A stretch of DNA of 64,000 nucleotides from Phymorhynchus buccinoides. Lineage: Eukaryota; Mollusca; Gastropoda; Neogastropoda; Raphitomidae. Location: assembly GCA_017654935.2 (NCBI GenBank), contig CM065700.1, positions 46,576,635-46,640,634 of the forward strand, read 5' to 3'. Positions 34,103 through 52,100 of this stretch are shown one piece after another. Every line of letters starts with the position of its first letter. Position 1 is the stretch's first letter. Both the position numbers and the translations under genes were made by a program. The notes under the pieces were generated by a model. That model did no database searches. It saw only the letters and a list, made by a program, of their open reading frames with translations, and was not told where the DNA came from.

Positions 34103-37100
34103 AAACTGAAGTCCACTCATGAAAAACTGAAGTCCATCCATGAAAAACTGAAATCCATCCATGAAACACTGAAGTCCATCCATGAAACACTGAAGTCCAT
34201 CCATGAAAAACTGAAATCCATCCATGAAAACTGAAGTCCATCCATGAAAAACTGAAATCCATCCATGAAAAACTGAAGTCACAAAAACTACACTGATGTC
34301 CACAACACTACACTGATGTCCACCTCACTACACTGATGTCCACTTCACTACACTGATGTCCACTTCACTACACTGATGTCCACTTCACTACACTGATGTC
34401 CACTTCACTACACTGATGTCCACTTCACTACACTGATGTCCACTTCACTACACTGATGTCCACCTCACTACACTGATGTCCACTTCACTACACTGATGTC
34501 CACTTCACTACACTGATGTCCACTTCACTACACTGATGTCCACTTCACTACACTGATGTCCACCACACTACACTGATGTCCACCACACTACTGGTGTCCA
34601 CCACACAAAAAACTGAAGTCCACTCATGAAAAACTGAAGTCCATCCATGAAAAACTGAAATCCATCCATGAAACACTGAAGTCCATCCATGAAACACTGA
34701 AGTCCATCCATGAAAAACTGAAATCCATCCATGAAAACTGAAGTCCATCCATGAAAAACTGAAATCCATCCATGAAAAACTGAAGTCACACTACACTGAT
34801 GTCCACAACACTACACTGATGTCCACCTCACTACACTGATGTCCACTTCACTACACTGATGTCCACTTCACTACACTGATGTCCACTTCACTACACTGAT
34901 GTCCACTTCACTACACTGATGTCCACTTCACTACACTGATGTCCACCTCACTACACTGATGTCCACTTCACTACACTGATGTCCACTTCACTACACTGAT
35001 GTCCACTTCACTACACTGATGTCCACTTCACTACACTGATGTCCACTTCATTCACCGATGTCCACTTCACTACACTTATGTCCACTTCACTACACTGATG
35101 TCCACCACACTACACTGGTGTCCATCACAAAAAAACTGAAGTCCACTCATCAAAACACTGAAGTCCATCCATGAAAAACTGAAATCCATCCATGAAACAT
35201 TGAAGTCCATCCATGAAACACTGAAGTCAATCCATGAAAAACTGAAATCCATCCATGGAAACTGAAGTCCATCCATGAAAAACTGAAATCCATCCATGAA
35301 AAACTGAAGTCACACTACACTGATGTCCACAACACTACACTGATGTCCACCTCACTACACTGATGTCCACTTCACTACACTGATGTCCACTTCACTACAC
35401 TGATGTCCACTTCACTACACTGATGTCCACTTCACTGACACTGATGTCCACTTCACTACACTGATGTCCACTTCACTACACTGATGTCCACTTCACTACA
35501 CTGATGTCCACCTCACTACACTGATGTCCACTTCACTACACTGATGTCCACTTCACTACACTGATGTCCACTTCACTACACTGATGTCCACTTCACTACA
35601 CTGATGTCCACTTCACTACACTGATGTCCACTTCACTACACTGATGTCCACTTCACTACACTGATGTCCACTTCACTACACTGATGTCCACTTCACTACA
35701 CTGATGTCCACTTCACTACACTGATGTCCACTTCACTACACTGATGTCCACTTCACTACACTGATGTCCACTTCACTACACTGATGTCCACTTCACTACA
35801 CTGATGTCCACTTCACTACACTGATGTCCACCACACTACACTGATGTCCATCACAAAAAACTGAAGTCCACTCATGAAAAACTGAAGTCCATCCATGAAA
35901 AACTGAAATCCATCCATGAAACATTGAAGTCCCATCCATGAAACACTGAAGTCAATCCATGAAAAACTGAAATCCATCCATGGAAACTGAAGTCCATCCA
36001 TGAAAAACTGAAATCCATCCATGAAAAACTGAAGTCACACTACACTGATGTCCACAACACTACACTGATGTCCACCTCACTACACTGATGTCCACTTCAC
36101 TACACTGATGTCCACTTCACTACACTGATGTCCACTTCACTACACTGATGTCCACTTCACTACACTGATGTCCACTTCACTACACTGATGTCCACACTTC
36201 ACTACACTGATGTCCACTTCACTACACTGATGTCCACTTCACTACACTGATGTCCACTTCACTACACTGATGTCCACCTCACTACACTGATGTCCACTTC
36301 ACTACACTGATGTCCACCTCACTACACTGATGTCCACCTCACTACACTGATGTCCACCACACTACACTGATGTCCACTTCACTACACTGATGTCCACTTC
36401 ACTACACTGATGTCCACTTCACTACACTGATGTCCACTTCACTACACTGATGTCCACTTCACTACACTGATGTCCACTTCACTACACTGATGTCCACTTC
36501 ACTACACTGATGTCCACTTCACTACACTGATGTCCACTTCACTACACTGATGTCCACTTCACTACACTGATGTCCACTTCACTACACTGATGTCCACTTC
36601 ACTACACTGATGTCCACTTCACTACTGATGTCCACTTCACTACACTGATGTCCACCACACTACACTGATGTCCACTTCACTACACTGATGTCCACATCAC
36701 TACACTGATGTCCACCACTCACTACACTGATGTCCACTTCACTACACTGATGTCCACTTCACTACACTGATGTCCACCATCACTACACTGATGTCCACTT
36801 CACTACACTGATGTCCACCATCACTACACTGATGTCCACCACACTACACTGATGTCCACCACACTACACTGATGTCCACCTCACTACACTGATGTCCACT
36901 TCACTACACTGATGTCCACCATCACTACACTGATGTCCACTTCACTACACTGATGTCCACTTCACTACACTGATGTCCACTTCACTACACTGATGTCCAC
37001 TTCACTACACTGATGTCCACTTCACTACACTGATGTCCACTTCACTACACTGATGTCCACTTCACTACACTGATGTCCACTTCACTACACTGATGTCCAC

Positions 37101-40100
37101 TTCACTACACTGATGTCCACTTCACTACACTGATGTCCACTTCACTACACTGATGTCCACTTCACTACACTGATCACTACACTGATGTCCACTTCACTAC
37201 ACTGATGTCCACTTCACTACACTGATGTCCACTTCACTACACTGATGTCCACTTCACTACACTGATGTCCACTTCACTACACTGATGTCCACTTCACTAC
37301 ACTGATGTCCACTTCACTACACTGATGTCCACTTCACTACACTGATGTCCACCACACTACACTGGTGTCCATCACAAAAAACTGAAGTCCACTCATGAAA
37401 AACTGAAGTCCATCCATGAAAAACTGAAATCCATCCATGAAACATTGAAGTCCCATCCATGAAACACTGAAGTCAATCCATGAAAATGAAAACTGAAGTC
37501 CATCCATGAAAACTGAAGTCCATCCATGAAAAACTGAAATCCATCCATGAAACACTGATGTCCACTTCACTACACTGATGTCCACTTCACTACACTGATG
37601 TCCACTTCACTACACTGATGTCCACTTCACTACACTGATGTCCACTTCACTACACTGATGTCCACTTCACTACACTGATGTCCACTTCACTACACTGATG
37701 TCCACTTCACTACACTGATGTCCACTTCACTACACTGATGTCCACTTCACTACACTGATGTCCACTTCACTACACTGATGTCCACTTCACTACACTGATG
37801 TCCACTTCACTACACTGATGTCCACTTCACTACACTGATGTCCACTTCACTACACTGATGTCCACCACACTACACTGATGTCCATCACAAAAAAACACTG
37901 AAGTCCACTCATGAAAAACTGAAGTCCATCCATGAAAAACTGAAATCCATCCATGAAACATTGAAGTCCCATCCATGAAACACTGAAGTCAATCCATAAA
38001 AAACTGAAATCCATCCATGAAAACTGAAGTCCATCCATGAAAAACTGAAGTCCATCCATGAAAAACTGAAGTCCATCCATGAAACAACTGAAGTCACACA
38101 CTACACTGATGTCCACAACACTACACTGATGTCCACTTCACTACACTGATGTCCACTTCACTACACTGATGTCCACTTCACTACACTGATGTCCACTTCA
38201 CTACACTGATGTCCACTTCACTACACTGATGTCCACTTCACTACACTGATGTCCACCTCACTACACTGATGTCCACTTCACTACACTGATGTCCACTTCA
38301 CTACACTGATGTCCACTTCACTACACTGATGTCCACTTCACTACACTGATGTCCACTTCACTACACTGATGTCCACTTCACTACACTGATGTCCACTTCA
38401 CTACACTGATGTCCACCACACTACACTGGTGTCCATCCAAAAAAACTGAAGTCCACTCATCAAAAACTGAAGTCCATCCATGAAAAACTGAAATCCATCC
38501 ATGAAACATTGAAGTCCATCCATGAAACACTGAAGTCAATCCATGAAAAACTGAAATCCATCCATGGAAACTGAAGTCCATCCATGAAAAACTGAAATCC
38601 ATCCATGAAAAACTGAAGTCCACACACACTACACTGATGTCCACAACACTACACTGATGTCCACCTCACTACACTGATGTCCACTTCACTACACTGATGT
38701 CCACTTCACTACACTGATGTCCACTTCACTACACTGATGTCCACTTCACTACACTGATGTCCACTTCACTACACTGATGTCCACTTCACTACACTGATGT
38801 CCACTTCACTACACTGATGTCCACCTCACTACACTGATGTCCACTTCACTACACTGATGTCCACTTCACTACACTGATGTCCACTTCACTACACTGATGT
38901 CCACTTCACTACACTGATGTCCACTTCACTACACTGATGTCCACTTCACTACACTGATGTCCACTTCACTACACTGATGTCCACTTCACTACACTGATGT
39001 CCACTTCACTACACTGATGTCCACTTCACTACACTGATGTCCACTTCACTACACTGATGTCCACTTCACTACACTGATGTCCACTTCACTACACTGATGT
39101 CCACTTCACTACACTGATGTCCACTTCACTACACTGATGTCCACCACACTACACTGATGTCCACCCACTACACTGATGTCCAAACTGAAGTCCACTCATG
39201 AAAAACTGAAGTCCATCCATGAAAAACTGAAATCCATCCATGAAACATTGAAGTCCATCCATGAAACACTGAAGTCAATCCATGAAAAACTGAAATCCAT
39301 CCATGGAAACTGAAGTCCATCCATGAAAAACTGAAATCCATCCATGAAAAACTGAAGTCACACTACACTGATGTCCACAACACTACACTGATGTCCACCT
39401 CACTACACTGATGTCCACTTCACTACACTGATGTCCACTTCACTACACTGATGTCCACTTCACTACACTGATGTCCACTTCACTACACTGATGTCCACTT
39501 CACTACACTGATGTCCACTTCACTACACTGATGTCCACTTCACTACACTGATGTCCACTTCACTACACTGATGTCACTACACACTGATGTCCACTTCACT
39601 ACACTGATGTCCACCTCACTACACTGATGTCCACTTCACTACACTGATGTCCACTTCACTACACTGATGTCCACCTCACTACACTGATGTCCACTTCACT
39701 ACACTGATGTCCACTTCACTACACTGATGATGTCCACTTCACTACACTGATGTCCACCATCACTACACTGATGTCCACTCACTACACTGATGTCCACTTG
39801 ACCACTTCACACACTGATGTCCACTTCACTACACTGATGTCCACTTCACTACACTGATCCACTACACTGATGTCCACTTCACTACACTGATGTCCACTTC
39901 ACTACACTGATGTCCACTTCACTACACTGATGTCCACTTCACTACACTGATGTCCACTTCACTACACTGATGTCCACTACACTCCACTACACACTGATGT
40001 TACAAACTGAAGTCCACCACACTGATGTCCACCACACTACACTGATGTCCACCACACTACACTGATGTCCACCACACTACACTGATGTCCACTTCACACT

Positions 40101-43100
40101 GATGTCCACATTCACTACACTGATGTCCACTTCACTACACTGATGTCCACTTCACTACACTGATGTCCACTTCACTACACTGATGTCCACTTCACTACAC
40201 TGATGTCCACCATCACTACACTGATGTCCACTTCACTACACTGATGTCCACTTCACTACACTGATGTCCACCTCACTACACTGATGTCCACTTCACTACA
40301 CTGATGTCCACTTCACTACACTGATGTCCACTTCACTACACTGATGTCCACTTCACTACACTGATGTCCACTTCACTACACTGATGTCCACTTCACTACA
40401 CTGATGTCCACTCACTACACTGATGTCCACTTCACTACACTGATGTCCACTTCACTACACTGATGTCCACTTCACTACACTGATGTCCACTTCACTACAC
40501 TGATGTCCACTTCACTACACTGATGTCCACTTCACTACACTGATGTCCACTTCACTACACTGATGTCCACTTCACTACACTGATGTCCACTTCACTACAC
40601 TGATGTCCACTTCACTACACTGATGTCCACTTCACTACACTGATGTCCACTTCACTACACTGATGTCCACTTCACTACACTGATGTCCACTTCACTACAC
40701 TGATGTCCACCACACTACACTGATGTCCACCACAAAAAACTGAAGTCCACTCATGAAAAACTGAAGTCCATCCATGAAAAACTGAAATCCATCCATGAAA
40801 CACTGAAGTCCATCCATGAAACACTGAAGTCAATCCATGAAAAACTGAAATCCATCCATGAAAACTGAAGTCCATCCATGAAAAACTGAAATCCATCCAT
40901 GAAAAACTGAAGTCACACTACACTGATGTCCACAACACTACACTGATGTCCACCTCACTACACTGATGTCCACTTCACTACACTGATGTCCACTTCACTA
41001 CACTGATGTCCACTTCACTACACTGATGTCCACTTCACTACACTGATGTCCACTTCACTACACTGATGTCCACTTCACTACACTGATGTCCACTTCACTA
41101 CACTGATGTCCACTTCACTACACTGATGTCCACTTCACTACACTGATGTCCACTTCACTACACTGATGTCCACTTCACACACTGATGTCCACCACACTAC
41201 ACTGATGTCCACTCACAAAAAACTGAAGTCCACTCATGAAAAACTGAAGTCCATCCATGAAAAACTGAAATCCATCCATGAACCATTGAAGTCCCATCCA
41301 TGAAACACTGAAGTCAATCCATAAAAAACTGAAATCCATCCATGGAAACTGAAGTCCATCCATGAAAAACTGAAATCCATCCATGAAAAACTGAAGACAC
41401 ACTACACTGATGTCCACAACACTACACTGATGTCCACAACACTACACTGATGTCCACTTCACTACACTGATGTCCACTGATGTCACTTCACTACACTGAT
41501 GTCCACTTCACTACACTGATGTCCACTTCACTACACTGATGTCCACTTCACTACACTGATGTCCACTTCACTACACTGATGTCCACCTCACTACACTGAT
41601 GTCCACTTCACTACACTGATGTCCACTTCACTACACTGATGTCCACTTCACTACACTGATGTCCACTTCACTACACTGATGTCCACTTCACTACACTGAT
41701 GTCCACTTCACTACACTGATGTCCACTTCACTACACTGATGTCCACCACACTACACTGATGTCCATCACAAAACACTGAAGTCCACTCATCAAAAACTGA
41801 AGTCCATCCATGAAAAACTGAAATCCATCCATGAAAAACTGAAGTCCCATCCATGAAAACACTGAAGTCAATCCATGAAAAACTGAAATCCATCCATGGA
41901 AACTGAAGTCCATCCATGAAAAACTGAAATCCATCCATGAAAAACTGAAGTCACACTACACTGATGTCCACAACACTACACTGATGTCCACCTCACTACA
42001 CTGATGTCCACTTCACTACACTGATGTCCACTTCACTACACTGATGTCCACTTCACTACACTGATGTCCACTTCACTACACTGATGTCCACTTCACTACA
42101 CTGATGTCCACTTCACTACACTGATGTCCACTTCACTACACTGATGTCCACTTCACTACACTGATGTCCACCACACTACACTGATGTCCACTTCACTACA
42201 CTGATGTCCACTTCACTACACTGATGTCCACTTCACACACTGATGTCCACTTCACTACACTGATGTCCACTTCACTACACTGATGTCCACTTCACTACAC
42301 TGATGTCCACTTCACTACACTGATGTCCACTTCACTACACTGATGTCCACTTCACTACACTGATGTCCACTTCACTACACTGATGTCCACTTCACTACAC
42401 TGATGTCCACTTCACTACACTGATGTCCACTTCACTACACTGATGTCCACTTCACTACACTGATGTCCACTTCACTACACTGATGTCCACTTCACTACAC
42501 TGATGTCCACCACACTACACTGGTGTCCATCACAAAAAACTGAAGTCCACTCATGAAAAACTGAAGTCCATCCATGAAAAACTGAAATCCATCCATGAAA
42601 CATTGAAGTCCCATCCATGAAACACTGAAGTCAATCCATGAAAAACTGAAATCCATCCATGGAAACTGAAGTCCATCCATGAAAAACTGAAATCCATCCA
42701 TGAAAAACTGAAGTCACACTACACTGATGTCCACAACACTACACTGATGTCCACCTCACTACACTGATGTCCACTTCACTACACTGATGTCCACCTCACT
42801 ACACTGATGTCCACTTCACTACACTGATGTCCACTTCACTACACTGATGTCCACTTCACTACACTGATGTCCACTTCACTACACTGATGTCCACTTCACT
42901 ACACTGATGTCCACTTCACTACACTGATGTCCACTTCACTACACTGATGTCCACTTCACTACACTGATGTCCACTTCACTACACTGATGTCCACTTCACT
43001 ACACTGATGTCCACCTCACTACACTGATGTCCATCACTACACTGATGTCCACTTCACTACACTGATGTCCACACACTGATGTCCACTTCACTACACTGAT

Positions 43101-46100
43101 GTCCACTTCACTACACTGATGTCCACTTCACTACACTGATGTCCACTTCACTACACTGATGTCCACTTCACTACACTGATGTCCACTTCACTACACTGAT
43201 GTCCACTTCACTACACTGATGTCCACTTCACTACACTGATGTCCACTTCACTACACTGATGTCCACTTCACTACACTGATGTCCACTTCACTGATGTCCA
43301 ACACTGATGTCCACTTCACTACACTGATGTCCACCACACTACACTGATGTCCACCACACTACACTGATGTCCACCACACTACACTGATGTCCACTTCACT
43401 ACACTGATGTCCACTGAACTACACTGATGTCCACTTCACTACACTGATGTCCACCATCACTACACTGATGTCCACTGACTACACTGATGAAGTCCACTCC
43501 ACTGACACTGATGTCCACCATCACTACACTGATGTCCACCACACTACACTGATGTCCACTTCACTACACTGATGTCCACCTCACTACACTGATGTCCACT
43601 TCACTACACTGATGTCCACTTCACTACACTGATGTCCACTTCACTACACTGATGTCCACTTCACTACACTGATGTCCACTTCACTACACTGATGTCCACT
43701 TCACTACACTGATGTCCACTTCACTACACTGATGTCCACTTCACTACACTGATGTCCACTTCACTACACTGATGTCCACTTCACTACACTGATGTCCACT
43801 TCACTACACTGATGTCCACTTCACTACACTGATGTCCACTTCACTACACTGATGTCCACTTCACTACACTGATGTCCACTTCACTACACTGATGTCCACT
43901 TCACTACACTGATGTCCACTTCACTACACTGATGTCCACTTCACTACACTGATGTCCACTTCACTACACTGATGTCCACTTCACTACACTGATGTCCACT
44001 TCACTACACTGATGTCCACCACACTACACTGGTGTCCATCACAAAAAACTGAAGTCCACTCATGAAAAACTGAAATTCATCCATGAAAAACTGAAATCCA
44101 TCCATTAAACAGTGAAGTCCCATCCATGAAACACTGAAGTCCATACATGAAAAACTGAAATCCATCCATGAAAACTGAAGTCCATCCATGAAAAACTGAA
44201 ATCCATCCATGAAAAACTGAAGTCACACTACACTGATGTCCACAACACTACACTGATGTCCACCTCACTACACTGATGTCCACTTCACTACACTGATGTC
44301 CACTTCACTACACTGATGTCCACTTCACTACACTGATGTCCACTTCACTACACTGATGTCCACTTCACTACACTGATGTCCACTTCACTACACTGATGTC
44401 CACTTCACTACACTGATGTCCACTTCACTACACTGATGTCCACTTCACTACACTGATGTCCACTTCACTACACTGATGTCCACTTCACTACACTGATGTC
44501 CACTTCACTACACTGATGTCCACCACACTACACTGGTGTCCATCACAAAAAACTGAAGTCCACTCATGAAAAACTGAAGTCCATCCATGAAAAACTGAAA
44601 TCCATCCATGAAACATTGAAGTCCCATCCATGAAACACTGAAGTCAATCCATGAAAAACTGAAATCCATCCATGGAAACTGAAGTCCATCCATGAAAAAC
44701 TGAAATCCATCCATGAAAAACTGAAGACACACTACACTGATGTCCACAACACTACACTGATGTCCACCTCACTACACTGATGTCCACTTCACTACACTGA
44801 TGTCCACTTCACTACACTGATGTCCACTTCACTACACTGATGTCCAGTTCACTACACTGATGTCCACTTCACTACACTGATGTCCACTTCACTACACTGA
44901 TGTCCACCACACTACACTGATGTCCACTTCACTACACTGATGTCCACTTCACTACACTGATGTCCACTTCACTACACTGATGTCCACTTCACTACACTGA
45001 TGTCCACTTCATTCACTGATGTCCACTTCACTACACTGATGTCCACTTCACTACACTGATGTCCACCACACTACACTGGTGTCCATCACAAAAAAACTGA
45101 AGTCCACTCATCAAAAACTGAAGTCCATCCATGAAAAACTGAAATCCATCCATGAAACATTGAAGTCCATCCATGAAACACTGAAGTCCATCCATGAAAA
45201 ACTGAAATCCATCCATGGAAACTGAAGTCCATCCATGAAAAACTGAAATCCATCCATGAAAAACTGAAGTCACATACACTGATATCCACAACACTACACT
45301 GATGTCCACCTCACTACACTGATGTCCACTTCACTACACTGATGTCCACTTCACTACACACTACACTGATGTCCACTTCACTACACTGATGTCCACTTCA
45401 CTACACTGATGTCCACTTCACTACACTGATGTCCACTTCACTACACTGATGTCCACTTCACTACACTGATGTCCACCTCACTACACTGATGTCCACATCA
45501 CTACACTGATGTCCACTTCACTACACTGATGTCCACTTCACTACACTGATGTCCACTTCACTACACTGATGTCCACTTCACTACACTGATGTCCACTTCA
45601 CTACACTGATGTCCACTTCACTACACTGATGTCCACTTCACTACACTGATGTCCACTTCACTACACTGATGTCCACTTCACTACACTGATGTCCACTTCA
45701 CTACACTGATGTCCACTTCACTACACTGATGTCCACTTCACTACACTGATGTCCACTTCACTACACTGATGTCCACTTCACTACACTGATGTCCACCACA
45801 CTACACTGGTGTCCATCCACAAAAAACTGAAGTCCACTCATGAAAAACTGAAGTCCATCCATGAAAAACTGAAATCCATCCATGAAACATTGAAGTCCCA
45901 TCCATGAAACACTGAAGTCAATCCATGAAAAACTGAAATCCATCCATGGAAACTGAAGTCCATCCATGAAAAACTGAAATCCATCCATGAAAAACTGAAG
46001 TCACACTACACTGATGTCCACAACACTACACTGATGTCCACCTCACTACACTGATGTCCACTTCACTACACTGATGTCCACTTCACTACACTGATGTCCA

Positions 46101-49100
46101 CTTCACTACACTGATGTCCACTTCACTACACTGATGTCCACTTCACTACACTGATGTCCACTTCACTACACTGATGTCCACTTCACTACACTGATGTCCA
46201 CTTCACTACACTGATGTCCACTTCACTACACTGATGTCCACTTCACTACACTGATGTCCACTTCACTACACTGATGTCCACTTCACTACACTGATGTCCA
46301 CCTCACTACACTGATGTCCACTTCACTACACTGATGTCCACTTCACTACACTGATGTCCACTTCACTACACTGATGTCCACTTCACTACACTGATGTCCA
46401 CTTCACTACACTGATGTCCACTTCACTACACTGATGTCCACTTCACTACACTGATGTCCACTTCACTACACTGATGTCCACTTCACTACACTGATGTCCA
46501 CTTCACTACACTGATGTCCACTTCACTACACTGATGTCCACTTCACTACACTGATGTCCACTTCACTACACTGATGTCCACCTCACTACACTGATGTCCA
46601 CCACACTACACTGATGTCCACCACACTACACTGATGTCCACTTCACTACACTGATGTCCACTTCACTACACTGATGTCCACTTCACTACACTGATGTCCA
46701 CTTCACTACACTGATGTCCACTTCACTACACTGATGTCCACTTCACTACACTGATGTCCACTTCACTACACTGATGTCCACCATCACTACACTGATGTCC
46801 ACCATCACTACACTGATGTCCACCATCACTACACTGATGTCCACCACACTACACTGATGTCCACTTCACTACACTGATGTCCACTTCACTACACTGATGT
46901 CCACTTCACTACACTGATGTCCACTTCACTACACTGATGACTCCACTGATGTCCACACTACACTGATGTCCACTTCACTACACTGATGTCCACTTCACTA
47001 CACTGATGTCCACTTCACTACACTGATGTCCACTTCACTACACTGATGTCCACTTCTTCACTACACTGATGTCCACTTCACTACACTGATGTCCACTTCA
47101 CTACACTGATGTCCACTTCACTACACTGATGTCCACTTCACTACACTGATGTCCACTTCACTACACTGATGTCCACTTCACTACACTGATGTCCACTTCA
47201 CTACACTGATGTCCACTTCACTACACTGATGTCCACTTCACTACACTGATGTCCACCACACTACACTGATGTCCACCACACTAAAAACTGAAGTCCACTC
47301 ATGAAAAACTGAAGTCCATCCATGAAAAACTGAAATCCATCCATGAAACACTGAAGTCCCATCCATGAAACACTGAAGTCAATCCATGAAAAACTGAAAT
47401 CCATCCATGAAAAACTGAAGTCCATCCATGAAAAACTGAAATCCATCCATGAAAACACTGAAGTCCACACTACACTGATGTCCACTACACTGATGTCACT
47501 ACACTGATGTCCACCTCACTACACTGATGTCCACTTCACTACACTGATGTCCACTTCACACTACACTGATGTCCACTTCACTACACTGATGTCCACTTCA
47601 CTACACTGATGTCCACTTCACTACACTGATGTCCACTTCACTACACTGATGTCCACTTCACTACACTGATGTCCACTTCACTACACTGATGTCCACTTCA
47701 CTACACTGATGTCCACTTCACTACACTGATGTCCACTTCACTACACTGATGTCCACCACACTACACTGGTGTCCATCACAAAAAACTGAAGTCCACTCAT
47801 GAAAAACTGAAGTCCATCCATGAAAAACTGAAATCCATCCATGAAACACTGAAGTCCATCCATGAAACACTGAAGTCCATCCATGAAAAACTGAAATCCA
47901 TCCATGGAAACTGAAGTCCATCCATGAAAAACTGAAATCCATCCATGAAAAACTGAAGTCACACTACACTGATGTCCACAACACTACACTGATGTCCACC
48001 TCACTACACTGATGTCCACTTCACTACACTGATGTCCACTTCACTACACTGATGTCCACTCACTACACTGATGTCCACTTCACTACACTGATGTCCACTT
48101 CACTACACTGATGTCCACCTCACTACACTGATGTCCACTTCACTACACTGATGTCCACTTCACTACACTGATGTCCACTTCACTACACTGATGTCCACTT
48201 CACTACACTGATGTCCACTGATGTCCACTTCACTACACTGATGTCCACTTCACTACACTGATGTCCACTTCACTACACTGATGTCCACTACACTACACTG
48301 ATGTCCACCACACTAAACTGAAGTCCACTCATCAAAAACTGAAGTCCATCCATGAAAAACTGAAATCCATCCATGAAACACTGAAGTCCATCCATGAAAC
48401 ACTGAAGTCAATCCATGAAAAACTGAAATCCATCCATGGAAACTGAAGTCCATCCATGAAAAACTGAAATCCATCCATGAAAAACTGAAGTCACACTACA
48501 CTGATGTCCACAACACTACACTGATGTCCACCTCACTACACTGATGTCCACTTCACTACACTGATGTCCACTTCACTACACTGATGTCCACTTCACTACA
48601 CTGATGTCCACTTCACTACACTGATGTCCACTTCACTACACTGATGTCCACTTCACTACACTGATGTCCACTTCACTACACTGATGTCCACTTCACTACA
48701 CTGATGTCCACTTCACTACACTGATGTCCACTTCACTACACTGATGTCCACTTCACTACACTGATGTCCACTTCACTACACTGATGTCCACTTCACTACA
48801 CTGATGTCCACTTCACTACACTGATGTCCACTTCACTACACTGATGTCCACTTCACTACACTGATGTCCACTTCACTACACTGATGTCCACTTCACTACA
48901 CTGATGTCCACTTCACTACACTGATGTCCACTTCACTACACTGATGTCCACTTCACTACACTGATGTCCACTTCACACTACACTGATGTCCACTTCACTA
49001 CACTGATGTCCACTTCACTACACTGATGTCCACCACACTACACTGGTGTCCATCACAAAAAACTGAAGTCCACTCATGAAAAACTGAAGTCCATCCATGA

Positions 49101-52100
49101 AAAACTGAAATCCATCCATGAAACATTGAAGTCCATCCATGAAACACTGAAGTCAATCCATGAAAAACTGAAATCCATCCATGAAAACTGAAGTCCATCC
49201 ATGAAAAACTGAAATCCATCCATGAAAAACTGAAGTCACACTACACTGATGTCCACAACACTACACTGATGTCCACCTCACTACACTGATGTCCACTTCA
49301 CTACACTGATGTCCACCTCACTACACTGATGTCCACTTCACTACACTGATGTCCACTTCACTACACTGATGTCCACTTCACTACACTGATGTCCACTTCA
49401 CTACACTGATGTCCACTTCACTACACTGATGTCACTACACACTGATGTCCACTTCACTACACTGATGTCCACTTCACTACACTGATGTCCACTTCACTAC
49501 ACTGATGTCCACTCACTACACTGATGTCCACCACACTACACTGATGTCCACCTCACTACACTGATGTGTCCACTTCACTACACTGATGTCCACTTCACTA
49601 CACTGATGTCCACTTCACTACACTGATGTCCACTTCACTACACTGATGTCCACTTCACTACACTGATGTCCACTTCACTACACTGATGTCCACTTCACTA
49701 CACTGATGTCCACTTCACTACACTGATGTCCACTTCACTACACTGATGTCCACTTCACTACACTGATGTCCACTTCACTACACTGATGTCCACTTCACTA
49801 CACTGATGTCCACTTCACTACACTGATGTCCACCATCACTACACTGATGTCCACCACACTACACTGATGTCCACCACACTACACTGATGTCCACTTCACT
49901 ACACTGATGTCCACTTCACTACTGATGTCCACTTCACTACACTGATGTCCACCACACTACACTGATGTCCACTTCACTACACTGATGTCCACTTCACTAC
50001 ACTGATGTCCACTTCACTACACTGATGTCCACCACACTACACTGATGTCCACTTCACTACACTGATGTCCACCTCACTACACTGATGTCCACTTCACTAC
50101 ACTGATGTCCACTTCACTACACTGATGTCCACTTCACTACACTGATGTCCACTTCACTACACTGATGTCCACTTCACTACACTGATGTCCACTGTCCACT
50201 TCACTACACTGATGTCCACTTCACTACACTGATGTCCACTTCACTACACTGATGTCCACTTCACTACACTGATGTCCACTTCACTACACTGATGTCCACT
50301 TCACTACACTGATGTCCACTTCACTACACTGATGTCCACTTCACTACACTGATGTCCACTTCACTACACTGATGTCCACTTCACTACACTGATGTCCACT
50401 TCACTACACTGATGTCCACTTCACTACACTGATGTCCACTTCACTACACTGATGTCCACTTCACTACACTGATGTCCACTTCACTACACTGATGTCCACC
50501 ACACTACACTGATGTCCACCACAAAAAAAACTGAAGTCCACTCATGAAAAACTGAAGTCCATCCATGAAAAACTGAAATCCATCCATGAAACACTGAAGT
50601 CCATCCATGAAACACTGAAGTCCAATCCATGAAAAACTGAAATCCATCCATGAAAACTGAAGTCCATCCATGAAAAACTGAAATCCATCCATGAAAAACT
50701 GAAGTCCACTACACTGATCCACACTACACTGATGTCCACACTACACTGATGTCCACCACACTACACTGATGTCCACTTCACTACACTGATGTCCACTTCA
50801 CTACACTGATGTCCACTTCACTACACTGATGTCCACTTCACTACACTGATGTCCACTTCACTACACTGATGTCCACTTCACTACACTGATGTCCACTTCA
50901 CTACACTGATGTCCACTTCACTACACTGATGTCCACTTCACTACACTGATGTCCACTTCACTACACTGATGTCCACTTCACTACACTGATGTCCACCACA
51001 CTACACTGATGTCCACCACAAAAAACTGAAGTCCACTCATCAAAAACTGAAGTCCATCCATGAAAAACTGAAATCCATCCATGAAACATTGAAGTCCCAT
51101 CCATGAAACACTGAAGTCAATCCATGAAAAACTGAAATCCATCCATGGAAACTGAAGTCCATCCATGAAAAACTGAAATCCATCCATGAAAAACTGAAGT
51201 CACACTACACTGATGTCCACAACACTACACTGATGTCCACCTTCACTACACTGATGTCCACTTCACTACACTGATGTCCACTTCACTACACTGATGTCCA
51301 CTTCACTACACTGATGTCCACTTCACTACACTGATGTCCACTTCACTACACTGATGTCCACACTCACTACACTGATGTCCACTTCACTACACTGATGTCC
51401 ACTTCACTACACTGATGTCCACTTCACTACACTGATGTCCACTTCACTACACTGATGTCCACTTCACTACACTGATGTCCACTTCACTACACTGATGTCC
51501 ACTTCACTACACTGATGTCCACTTCACTACACTGATGTCCACCACACTACACTGATGTCCACTTCAAAAAAACTGAAGTCCACTCATCACTGACTGAAGT
51601 CCATCCATGAAAAACTGAAATCCATCCATGAAACACTGAAGTCCATCCATGAAACACTGAAGTCCATCCATGAAAAACTGAAATCCATCCATGAAAACTG
51701 AAGTCCATCCATGAAAAACTGAAATCCATCCATGAAAAACTGAAGTCACACTACACTGATGTCCACAACACTACACTGATGTCCACCTCACTACACTGAT
51801 GTCCACTTCACTACACTGATGTCCACTTCACTACACTGATGTCCACTTCACTACACTGATGTCCACTTCACTACACTGATGTCCACTTCACTACACTGAT
51901 GTCCACTTCACTACACTGATGTCCACTTCACTACACTGATGTCCACTTCACTACACTGATGTCCACTTCACTACACTGATGTCCACTTCACTACACTGAT
52001 GTCCACTTCACTACACTGATGTCCACTTCACTACACTGATGTCCACTTCACTATGTCACACTACACTGATGTCCACTTCACTACACTGATGTCCACTTCA

